From Siphonodentalium dalli (Eukaryota; Mollusca; Scaphopoda; Gadilida; Siphonodentaliidae), in assembly GCA_032622095.1 (NCBI GenBank), contig CP136066.1:195662816-195726815 (forward strand): 64,000 nt of DNA, given 5' to 3'. The translations under genes and the position numbers were made by a program. Of this stretch, positions 1-11,500 are shown one piece after another (the first letter of the stretch is position 1; each line of letters starts with the position of its first letter). The notes under the pieces are model-generated. The model ran no database searches. It was given only the letters and a program-made list of their open reading frames with translations, and was not told where the DNA came from.

Positions 1-428
1 ATATTGATTACCAATTGAGAAAGTGCACGCTGTGTGATAAGAGCGAAATAGGGAATGAATATCACTACATAATGGACTGTAACAAATTGAACTCACTCCG
101 AAGACGATTTTTACCCTTAAATTTGACAGAACAAAAAAATGTCCATAATTTCATAAATATAATGAACCCAAAAAACAATGTATGCTTCCACAAGCTATGC
201 GGATTCATCAAAAATCTTCGAAACTATTTTGGATCACCGCTGACCTTATCAACCCCACCATCCCATTCGCACATTATGTGCGTATATAATACGTTGTTAT
301 CATACCCATTTCTGTTGTTGTCTACTTTGAATATTGCACCAATGACATACCATGAAATGTATAATTATAAATATGTCTCTTGTGTCACTTACTGTGATTT
401 GAGTGAATAAACATTGAACTTGAACTTG
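1..428 (+). mobile_element. 3' end of a non-LTR (LINE) retrotransposon: ORF2 C-terminus and tail
   Basis: The reading frame is already open at the window edge and closes with TAA at 408-410. Near its start it carries CTLCDKSEIGNEYHYIMDC, a C-x2-C-x9-H-x4-C cluster. Such a Cys/His knot followed by a basic stretch (RRRF) is typical of the very C-terminus of ORF2 in CR1/L2-type LINEs, downstream of the reverse transcriptase. The stop overlaps an AATAAA. It is followed by the short tandem TTGAACTTGAACTTG, the kind of simple tail on which these LINEs end. The endonuclease and reverse transcriptase would lie upstream, outside the window. The last ~60 codons (after about position 230) look unconstrained. 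A 5'-truncated dead copy is likely, but the visible part has no internal stop. The LINE clade is inferred, not proven. Confidence 0.6.
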
Positions 429-1436
429 CTCCAAGCACATGGAGTCGTGTAACAAACACCAGGTGATGACGCTTTTGCTGTACGGACGTTAGCTGCGCGT
501 GATGCATTTAGACGATACAGACCTTACTTTCGTTTGTTCTTTTGATGGCTCTTAATGGCTAAGGCACTGTGCTTGGGTTGTCTTACCAATAAATCAACGA
601 ACCAACATTCGAGCATTGAACAACATACAATTACATAGTAGGTGCGAGTTGTACCCACGCTCGAATTATCAGATTGTCTGTTGATTGCTTAATTACATAA
701 CACAAGCGCGAATGTCTTAGCCACATCACGAAATTGTTGCAATTGACATTCTAGGTATGGGGAAATGGGGGGGGGGGGGTCGAACAAAACCAATTTCGAT
801 GAAAAGGCTGTACATTATAAAACATTGACGAAATGAGTTCTATATACGCACGGATGTGGTGACGCGCCCCCTCCCCCCCAAAATTTGGTAAAAATATTCA
901 ACAACTGGTTGCAAGTTTCAACCCTAACACACCATCATGCAGTTGGAGATTTCTCATCGAAAACAGGTTGCAAATGATTTCATAGTTTAATATTTCAACC
1001 ACTATTTATAGTGGTGTGAAATTGGTCGTGACTAAATTTGCATCAGTTGGACATTCCTAACCTTACAGTTGTGCCCGGTTAGCTATTAGAAATTCCAACA
1101 TGTGGATAGAGGGTGCAAATAGAATTTCCCAAGTTAAGGACAGTGTTCAAAGGAGGTGCAGTTATAAATTCCAATTACACCTCAACGGAGACATTCTAGA
1201 CACATCCCTATAAATACGTTTTAAATATAACTTTGCTCACCGCAAGTCTGATATAGATGGGTCAGCTCTCTTATCTTCAAATATTTGTTGCAGCTCCTAT
1301 CGCAGAATTGGGCGTTTCACCGTTGACCGTCCATGAGGTTACTTTCGATAGAATGACTTGTAAACTGGCGAGTTCATATTAATCCCGTGCAACAAATTTA
1401 ATTAATCGTCCCGTTATCACTGGGTTTATGAATACA
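429..1436. other. Intergenic, no gene seen
   Basis: AT-rich sequence with only short random ORFs. There is a poly-G run at about 765-778 and a C-rich patch at about 866-880. I see no RNA gene or conserved motif. Confidence 0.5.
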
Positions 1437-1634
1437 TCGTCTAAATTGGATAGATCATCCCACTCGTGTCTTCATAATTAAGATGACTGGCGCGCGTCTT
1501 GTTTGGGAGTGATAAACCCTACTCACTCGCGCTCCGCGCTCGTGAGTAAAGTTTATCAATCCCAAACCAAGACGCACGCCGATCGTCTTAATTATAAAGA
1601 CACTCGTTGAGATGATCTATCCAATACTTAGACC
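1437..1634. repeat. ~200-bp near-perfect palindrome (foldback MITE-like element)
   Basis: The left arm (about 1437-1530) and right arm (about 1540-1634) are reverse complements with few mismatches. ATTGGATAGATCATC at 1445 is matched by GATGATCTATCCAAT at 1611, and CTCGCGCTCC at 1527-1536 pairs with the adjacent GCGCTCGTGAG. The pattern continues inward over the whole element. As RNA or single-stranded DNA it would form one long hairpin with an almost absent loop. No ORF is present. This is most simply a foldback/MITE insertion. No target-site duplication could be settled. Confidence 0.75.
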
Positions 1635-2655
1635 GAGGATTAAGCTGGTGTGTTTATAATCGCCACCATGTCTGGACATATTTGGGGGGGGGGCAATTTT
1701 TCGCCATTTCATCTATTTTTTTCGCCATTTACAATATATTTTCGCCATTGGCTCGCCAGCGAGAACACTGAATGGAAACCATAATTATGTTCATATAAGT
1801 CAATATTTTTTCTTCGAAGTGAATGAATTTCTGATATAGGACCTGTTGGTGGAATTAATTCTGATAAATTATTCGCAAGCCTTATCATTTTAATTCGAAA
1901 CTGGTAATTTTGCGATATTTTCGCTATCAGTTGCCATGGTAACACGATACATGTTATGAATTAAAATTACCAACTCAACCCGAAAACTCTAATACTAATA
2001 TTAACCCAACGCAATCGCTCTATATTTACTTTGTATGACTATATTTATTGTTTATTTGTGAGGGTAAAATTAAAATTCACTTGATTTATCTTTAGCATAG
2101 TGTCCGGGTCGTAATTGCACACATACCATAACAAGTGGTATCTAAAAATGTGATGATCTAAACTTAAGGTTATCAAAAGTAAACAATGACCATATGAAAT
2201 ATAGTATATCATATACCAAATTGAACATGGTGGTGACGCCCTATTTTTTGTGCATTTATGAAGGGATAGCATTTAAGACTAAGGCATTAGGGTTGGCGGC
2301 ATATGAGACCACCAATAACAAATAGACAGAACAATTACACTTTTTCAATGACCTTGACCTTAATGGTTTACCTTGACCATATATGTTATATTGGCCCAGT
2401 TCATTTGGTGGACCGTTGATTGCACTATGAGTTCCTATCATTTATTCAAACACAATTCTAATTGTTTCCAAACCGCGGCATTTTTCACTTTTCCCCAAAT
2501 ATTTATGCCGTTACCATGGAAACCAGAAATTCTCATAAACCATGACCCGCAGCCCGGGCACCCCCCTCCAAAATTGTTTCCCATATCCCATTTTACATAT
2601 CGGCAAAGTTTCATGCTTTAATCCGGTCTGTCACGATTTTGCTAAATTTTGACCC
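1635..2655. other. Intergenic, no gene seen
   Basis: AT-rich sequence with a poly-G run at about 1684-1693 and a short imperfect repeat of TTTTCGCCATT at 1698-1750. The small ORFs here have no recognisable composition or motif. Confidence 0.45.
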
Positions 2656-5600
2656 TAAACGACTGGGCTATCAGGACACAATTTGACAAAACACAGAAGA
2701 TAACCTTGTTCATGATAAGTTACCCATGGACGTGGGTTTGTTGTTCCCAAGACAGGACAGTTGGCCCTTGCTAGATATGATACAATTTACCCGGGAGAAG
2801 TGGGGAATGATGTTGGGGACAATGTTGCAGTGTGAGTAATGTTACCCTCAATAATGACCCAATTCAAATGACCAACCGTTGAGGATAAATGTATATTTTT
2901 AAAATTATAAATCATCCAGTACCTGTCCGTGCCAGTTTATGTTCACATATAGGAATACGGAATATACATGTATTAGGACATGTTATGAATTGTATTGAAA
3001 CGATTAACCTCGTAGGTTAGATGAAGCCAAGCATTCATTCAATTTCCCTGAAAAGTTTTATTTGTCGAACCATTTAGACGTTTCCCTTCATAATGTACTG
3101 GATATTAATACATGCATAGGAATATAAGCAGACTTCAGTTCACAGAACTTAACTTTCACACGAGGAAAGGGGAGTTTGTCCGTTATATCAAACATTTATG
3201 TCGCAATGTTTCGCACTGTGTTGCCAAATGTTCAGAAATGTACAGAACTACATAAATGTAATTGTACTGTGATAAAATGTACCGGGAGTATGGACTTGCC
3301 GGATATTTTAGATAAAGGTATAACAGTCTGGAACTCACAAAACTAACTTGAAGGCTTGCTTCATATACAATTACAATGTATATCACAATCCTTCAATGCG
3401 AACATGCATTACAAATACACTATTAATTAAACAAAAAATAAATTAAAATGTGTTAATGCATTGTGGTAATTTCCATTTTGTCCACACATTTTCCCCATGA
3501 ATGTCCATATGTTCCAGTTCCATGGCTTTACAATCCACTGTATCAGATTTCCTACCAAAGAAATGCTATGATATAATTGGTAATACACACTGATCATTGT
3601 TATTTTTTATATCCTTTACTTCGGGGACGTCAATTGATACACTGGTTTTCTTAACCACATCACATCAGTTTTCAATCAGTCCGAAACGCAAACAAAGCGA
3701 GCGTTGTGTATTTTTCCCGATTGTTGTCGAACCAATATTTACAATATTTGACATAGTTTCAATATGGTTATATTTACTAATTATGTTAAACTCAGAACGT
3801 AAATTAATTAAAGCTGCAGTGTTTGGAACTCTTATTCTGCAAACTTAAATATTACACACAATCGACCACTTTAATAGCTGTCTAGTAAGCGAAATTTAAA
3901 GTTCTTCTGATGACAAAATATTAATTTATTGTTCTTTATCACCATTATTTTTTTGCTAAAGAAAGCCCATTTCGGACAATAATATGTCAAGGTAATATCT
4001 AGTATATGTTAACATTTTCTGAACACAATATGAGCCTTTAACTATTTTATAATTACATTTCACAAGTAAGAAAGTAGGCCAGGGCATGAAAGAGTTACGC
4101 TCTTCCATGTCCTGGAATGAGAGAATGATTGCGTGCATGCATTTTGTCTTCTCCCATTGTTATTCTCTATTCTCATTTTTTTTTAAATTGCTAATACATG
4201 ACCATTTCATAAAACACCTAAATCATAAGGGTCACAACCCACGTTTTTGGGAGCAACAATTGAAAAATAATAACTTTCTGTCTTTGCCATATATGTTTAA
4301 ACATTTCTTTTCATTTTATTTGTCTTTATCGTTGGATAGTATAATTTACGAAAAGTATTCAATACATTATGTCTGGATCTCATCAATTCCAATTCACTGA
4401 ACAGTTTCCGCATATTTCATTATCAAATTCATACTCTTGAGATTAAGTAGATAATTCATGATAAATTGCATGATAGACAAATTAATGGCACCCTTTACTA
4501 AATAAATACTCATTGACGAGGACACAGTTAGACAAGACACAGAAGAGAACCTTGTTCATGATAAGTTACCCATGGAAGTGCGTTTGTTGTTCTCAAGACA
4601 GGACAGTGGGTCCTTGTTAGCTATGATGATACAACTTAGCCGGGAGACATGAGGAAGGATGTTGGGGATAATGTTGAAGTGTGAGTAATGTAACCTCAAT
4701 AAATAACAAATTCAAATGACCAACTGTTGATGATAAATGTATTACAAGAAATAGAAAATTGTCAAATTTATAAATCCTCCAGTACCGTGCCAGTGTCTGT
4801 TCATATATTGGAATACGGAATATAGGACATGTTATGAATTGTATTGACACGATGAAACTCGTAGGTTAGATGAAGCGAAGCATTCGTTCATTGTCCCTGA
4901 AATGTTTTATTCGTCGAATCATTCAGACGTTTCACTTCACAATATACTGGATATAAATAAGTGCATATGTATATATAAGCAGACTTCAGTTCACAGAACT
5001 TAATTTCTCACATGATAATTGCGGTATGAACAGGAGGAAAGGGGAGTTTGTACGGGGGATAATAAGATCTATTGTCAAATAATCAATGTCCATAGACAGC
5101 TTAGTTGGTCAGATTACATTTGGTATCTTGTAAGAAAATTTAACCAACAAAATATTTGGTGTGTCAAAAGTCATTTTTTCTCCAGCGAAAACAATGCATG
5201 ACATTCATAAAAAATGTATATATATAGATTATCAACCAGTGTATCTCTATGCTATATAGGGTCTTTAAACGTTTTTTCCATTCAGAATACATGGATATGT
5301 TCCCAGAGAACAAGAAAATGTTGCTTACAAAAAGTAGAAAGATGAATATGGGTGGCAAGTAGTTTTTAAAATATGTCTTTTCATTTATATCAAACTTTTT
5401 ATGTCGCAATGTATAGCACTGTTACCAAATGTTCAGAACTACATAAATGTATTTGTACTGTGATAAAACGTACCGGGAGTATGGACTTGCAGTAAATTTA
5501 GATAAACGTATAACAGTCTGGAGCTCACAAAACTGACACGAAGGCTTGCTTCATATACAATTACAATGTATATCATGATCTTTCAATACGAACATGCATT

Positions 5601-8600
5601 ACAAATACGCTATTAATTAAACAGTTACATTGAACACAAAATCAATTAAAATGTGTTAATGCATTGCGGTATTTTCCATTTTGTCCAAACATTTTGCCTC
5701 ATGAATGTCCATTTCCATGGCTTTACAATACACGGTATCAGATTTCCTACCAAAACAACTGCTATTGTAAAATTGGTAATACAAAAATCATTTCACAACA
5801 CACCAAAATCATAAGGGTCATAACCCAAGTATTTGGGAGCAACAATTGAAAAACAAAAACTTTGTCATTGCCATACTTAAACATTTTTTTTATTTTTATT
5901 TGTCTTTATCGTTGGATAGTATAATTTACGAAAAGTATTCAATAAATTATGTCTGGATCTTATCAATCCCAATTCACTGAACAGTTTCCGTATATTTCGT
6001 TATCAACTTCATACTCTTGAGATTATATAGATAATTCATGATAAATTGCATGATGGACAAATTAATGGCACCCCTTTCTGTACTAAATACTCATTGACGA
6101 GGACATAGTTAGACAAAACACAGAAGAGAACCTTGTTCATGATAAGTTACCCATGAAAGTGGGTTTGCTGTTCCCAAGACAGGACAGTGGGTCCTTGTTA
6201 GCTATGATGATACAACTTACCCGGGAGAAATGAGGAAGGATGTTGTGGACAATGTTTAAGTATGAGTAATGTTACCCTCAATAAATAACCAATTCAAATG
6301 ACCAACCGTTGAGGATAAATGTATTACAAGAAATAGAAAATTGTCAAAATTATAAATTCTCCAGTACCTATCCGTGACAGTTTCTGTTCACATACTGGAA
6401 TACGGAATAGACATGTACTAGGACATGTTATGAATTGTATTGAAACGATGAAACTCGTAGGTTAGATGAAGCGAAGCATTCGTTCATTTTACCTGAAATG
6501 TTTTATTCTTCGAATCATTCAGACTTTTCCCTTCACAATATACAGGATATAAATAAATGCACATGAATATATAAACAGACTTCAGTTCAGAGAACTTAAT
6601 TTTTCACATAATTACGATACGAGGAAAGGGGAGTTTGTACGGGGGATAATAAGATCTATTGTCAAATAATCAATGTACATAGACAGCTTAGTTGGTCAGA
6701 TTACATTTGGTATCTTGTAAGAAAATTTAACCATTGTATCTCTATGCTATATACGGTCTTTAAACCATTGTTTTCCATTCAGAAGACATGGATATGTTCC
6801 AAAAGAACAAGAAAGTGCTTACAAAAAGTAGAAAGAGGAATATCGGTGGTAAGTACTTTTTAAAATATGTCTTTTCATTTATATCAAACTTTTATATCGA
6901 AATGTTAACACTGTTACCAAATGTTCAGAAATTTACAGAACTACATAAATGTATTTGTACTGTGATAAAATGTACCGGGAGTATGGACTTGCATTAAATT
7001 TAGATAAACGTATAACATTCTGGAATTCACAAAATTAACTTTAAGGCTTGCTTCATATACAATTACAATGTATATCACAATCCTTCAATGCGAACATTCA
7101 TTACAAATACACTATTGATTAAACATTGAACAAAAATAAATTAAGATGTGTTAATGCATTGTGGTAGTTTTCATTTTGTCCACACATTTTCCCCATGAAT
7201 GTCCATATGTTCCAGTTCCATGGCTTTACAATCCACTGTATCAGATGTCCTACCAAAGAAATGCTATGATATAATTGGTAATACACACTGATCATTGTTA
7301 TTTGTCTAATTATATCCTTTACTTCGGGAACGTCAATTGATAAACTGGTTTTCTTAACCACATCACAACAGGTTTCAATCCGAAACGCAAACAAAGCGAG
7401 CGTTGTGTATTTTTCCCGATTGTTGTCGAACCAATATTTACAATATTTGACATAGTTTCAATATGGTTAAATTTGCTAATTATGTTAAACTCAGAACGTA
7501 AATTAATTAAAGCTGCACATAGTGTTTGGAACTCTTATTCTGCAAACTTAAATATTACACACAATCGACCACTTTAGCTGTCTAGTAAGCGAACTTTAAA
7601 GTTCTGATGACAAAATATTAATTTATTGTGCTTTATCACCATTTTTTGTTGCTGAAGAAAGCCGATTTCGGACAATAATATGCCAAGGTAATATCTAGTA
7701 TATGTTAACATTTTCTGAACACAATATGAGCCTTTAACTATTTTATAATTACATTTCACAAGTAAGAAAGTAGGCCAGGGCATGAAAGAGTTACGCTCTT
7801 CCATGTCCTGGAATGAGAGAATGATTGCGTGCATGCATTTTGTCTTCTCCCATTTTTATTCTCTATTACCATTTTCTTTTAAATTGCTAATACATGACCA
7901 TTTCATAAAACACCAAAATCATAAGGGTCATAACCCACGTTTTTGGGAGCAACAATTGAAAAAAAATAACTTGCTGTCATTGCCATATATGTTTAAACAT
8001 TTCTTTTATTTTTATTTGTCTTTTATCGTTGGATAGTAGAATTTACGAAAAGTATTCAATAAATTATGTCTGGATCTCATCAATCCCAATTTCTGAACAG
8101 TTTCCGTATATTTCGTTATCAACTTCATACTCTTGAGATTATATAGATAATTCATGATACATTGCACGATAGACAAATTAATGGCACCCTTTCTTTACTA
8201 AATAAATACTCATTGACGAGGACACAGTTAGACAAAACACAGAAGAGAACCTTGTTCATGATAAGTTGCCCATGGAAGTGCGTTTGTTGTTCCCAAGACA
8301 GGACAGTGGGTCATTGTTAGCTATGGTGATACAACTTATCATGGAGAAATGAGTATGGATGTTGGGGACAATGTTGAAGTGTGAGTAATGTAACCTCAAT
8401 AAATAACCAATTCAAATGACCAACCGTTGAGGATAAATGTATTACAAGAAATAGAAAATTGTCAAATTTATAAATCCTCCAGTACCGTGCCAGTTTCTGT
8501 TCATATATTGGAATACGGAATATAGGACATGTTATGAATTGTATTGACACGATGAAACTCGTAGGTTAGATGAAGCGAAGCATTCGTTCATTGTCCCTGA

Positions 8601-8671
8601 AATGTTTTATTCGTCGAATCATTCAGACGTTTCACTTCACAATATACTGGATATAAATAAGTGCATATGTA

Positions 8672-8700
8672 TATATAAGCAGACTTCAGTTCACAGAACT
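8672..8700 (+). promoter_or_regulatory. TATA-like box conserved across the tandem array (one example of five)
   Basis: TATATAAGC followed by AGACTTCAGTTCACAGAAC recurs in all five units (about 3123, 4973, 6570, 8673, 10283) with small variants such as ATATATAAACAGAC. A TATA element at a fixed place upstream of a possible splice donor and a later exon-like block fits a core promoter. Being in a duplicated repeat, conservation alone is weak proof. Confidence 0.3.
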
Positions 8701-10490
8701 TAATTTCTCACATGATAATTGCGGTATGAGCAGGAGGAACGGGGAGTTTGTACGGGGGATAATAAGATCTATTGTCAAATAATCAATGTCCATAGACAGC
8801 TTAGTTGGTCAGATTACATTTGGTATCTTGTAAGAAAATTTAACCAACAAAATATTTGGTGTGTCAAAAGTAATTTTTTCTCCAGCGAAAACAATGCATG
8901 ACATTCATAAAAAATGTATATATATAGATTATAAACCAGTGTATCTCTATGCTATATAGGGTTTTTAAACGTTTTTTCCATTCAGAATACATGGATATGT
9001 TCCCAGAGAACAAGAAAATGTTGCTTACAAAAAGTAGAAAGATGAATATGGGTGGCAAGTACTTTTTAAAATATGTCTTTTCATTTATATCAAACTTTTA
9101 TGTCGCAATGTATAGCACTGTTACCAAATGTTCAGAAATGTACAGAACTACATAAATGTATTTGTAATGTGATAAAACGTACCGGGAGTATGGACTTGCA
9201 GTAAATTTAGATAAACGTATAACAGTCTGGAGCTCACAAAACTGACCTGAAGGCTTGCTTCATATACAATTACAATGTATATCATGATCTTTCAATACGA
9301 ACATGCATTACAAATATTCTATTAATTAAACAGTTGCATTGAACACAAAATCAATTAAAATGTGTCAATGCATTGCGGTAGTTTCCATTTTGTCCATACA
9401 TTTTGCCCCATGAATGTCCATTTCCATGGCTTTACAATACACTGTATCAGATTTCCTACCAAACAACTGCTATTGTAAAATTGGCAATACAAGATAATTC
9501 CATAACACACCAAAATCATAAGGGTCATAACCCAAGTATTTGGAGCAACAATTGAAAAACAAAAAACTTTGTCATTGCCATACATATTTAAACATTTCTT
9601 TTATTTTTATTTGTCTTTTATCGTTGGATAGTATAATTTACGAAAAGTATTCAATAAATTATGTCTGGATCTCATCAATCCCAATTCACTGAACAGTTTC
9701 CGTATATTTCGTAATCAAATTCATACTCTTGAGAGTATATAGATAATTCATGATAAATTGCATGATGGACAAATTAATGGCACCCCTTTCTGTACTAAAT
9801 ACTTATTGACGAGGACATAGTTAGAAAAAACACAGAAGCGAACCTTGTTCATGATAAGTTACCCATGAAAGTGGGTTTGTTGTTCCCAAGACAGGATAGT
9901 GGGTCCTTGTTAGCTATGATGATACAACTTACCCGGGAGAAATGAGGAAGGATGTTGGGGACAATGTTGAAGTGTGAGTAATGTAACCCTCAATAAATAA
10001 CCAATTCAAATGACCAACCGTTGAGGATAAATGTATTACAAGAAATAGAAAATTGTCAAAATTATAAATTATCCAGTACCTGTCCGTGACAGTTTCTGTT
10101 CACATACTGGAATACGGAATAGACATGTACTAGGACATGTTATGAATTGTATTGAAAACGATGAAACTCGTAGGTTAGATGAAGCGAAGCATTCGTTCAT
10201 TTTACCTGAAATGTTTTATTCTTCGAATCATTCAGACTTTTCCCTTCACAATATACAGGATATAAATAAATGCACATGAATATATAAACAGACTTAAGTT
10301 CACAAAATTAAAAATTACGGTATGAGCAGGAGGAAAGGGGAGTTTGGACGGGGGATAATAAGATATATTGTCAAATAATCAATGTCCATAGACAGCTTAG
10401 TTGGTCAGATTACATTTGGTATCTTGTAAGAAAATTTAACCATTGTATCTCTATGCTATATACGGTCTTTAAACCTTTTTTTCCATTCAG

Positions 10491-10556
10491 AAGACATGGA
10501 TATGTTCCCAAAGAACAAGAAAGTGCTTACAAAAAGTAGAAAGAGGAATATCGGTG
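10491..10556 (+). other. Candidate small internal exon repeated in the array (one example of four)
   Basis: The segment is preceded by a pyrimidine-rich tract ending TTCCATTCAG and followed by GTAAGTAC, a consensus donor. Equivalent copies are 6783-6848 (same length, GTAAGT donor), and 5286-5354 and 8986-9054, which are 3 bp longer and have a GCAAGT donor. The length difference between A and B copies is one codon, so the frame is kept. One frame reads MDMFPKNKKVLTKSRKRNIG (basic), the other contains KTWICSQRTRKC. Upstream, a second possible donor (ATCTTGTAAG) lies in each complete unit and gives an intron of about 50-160 bp. I do not recognise the product. It may be a decayed tandem gene or chance splice-like signals. 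Confidence 0.25.
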
Positions 10557-11500
10557 GTAAGTACTTTTTAAAATATGTCTTTTCATTTATATCAAATTTT
10601 ATGTCGCAATGTTAACACTGTTACCAAATGTTCAGAAATTTACAGAACTACATAAATGTATTTGTACTGTGATAAAATGTACCGGGAGTATGGACTTGCA
10701 GTAAATTTAGATAAACGTATAACAGTCTGGAATTCACAAAATTAACTTTAAGGCTGGCTTCATATACAATTACAATGTATATCACAATCCTTCAATGCGA
10801 ACATGCATTATAAATACACTATTAATTCAACAAAAAATAAATTAAAATGTGTTAATGCATTGTGGTAGTTTTCATTTTGTCCACACATTTCCCCATGAAT
10901 GTCCATATGTTCCAGTTCCATGGCTTTACAATCCACTGTATCAGATTTCCTACCAAAGAAATGCTATGATACAATTGGTAAAACACACTATCATTGTTAT
11001 TTGTCTAATTATATCCTTTACTTCGGGAACGTCAATTGATACACTGGTTTTCTTAACCACATCACAACAGTTTTCAATCCGAAACGCAAACAAAGCGAGC
11101 GTTGTGTATTTTTCCAGATTGTTGTCGAACCAATATTTACAATATTTAACATAGTTTCAATATGGTTGAATTTACTAATTACGTTAAACTCAGAACGTAA
11201 ATTAATTAAAGCTGCACATAGTGTTTGGAACTCTTATTTTGCAAACATAAATATTATACACAATCGACCACTTTAGCTGTCTAGTAAGCGAAATTTAAAG
11301 TTCTTCTGATGACAAAATATTAATGTATTGTTCTTTTGCTAAAGAAAGTCCATTTCGGACAATAATATGTCAAGGTAATATCTAGTATCTGTTAACGTTT
11401 TCTGAACACAATATAAGATTATATAGATAATTCAAGATAAATTGCACGATAGACAAATTAATGGCGCACCCGTTTCTTTACTAAATACTCAATGACTACG

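Larger units (their letters stand above)
2656..11500 (+). repeat. Higher-order tandem array, A-B-A-B-A, dimer ~3.7 kb
   Basis: The same sequence recurs five times. A landmark (ACACAGAAG...CCTTGTTCATGATAAG) sits at about 2692, 4538, 6118, 8237 and 9828, giving unit lengths of 1846, 1580, 2119 and 1591. Every second unit is more alike: landmarks at 4538/8237 and 6118/9828 are 3.70-3.71 kb apart. A block only in A units (TTGTTGTCGAACCAATATTT) lies at about 3722, 7425 and 11121. The array is therefore a dimeric repeat amplified as a block. The first A unit lacks about 0.3 kb in the middle, and the last is truncated near 11.4 kb. The repeated ORFs seen on both strands are passengers of the duplication, except possibly the small exon described separately. 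This could be a decayed tandem gene cluster or simply a long-period satellite. Confidence 0.85.

Noticed and set aside
3956-8550. Minus-strand ORFs of 60-86 codons repeated at 3,956/7,574 and 4,617/8,317
   Set aside because: They recur only because the 3.7-kb unit is duplicated. No splice signals, domain or codon bias supports them.
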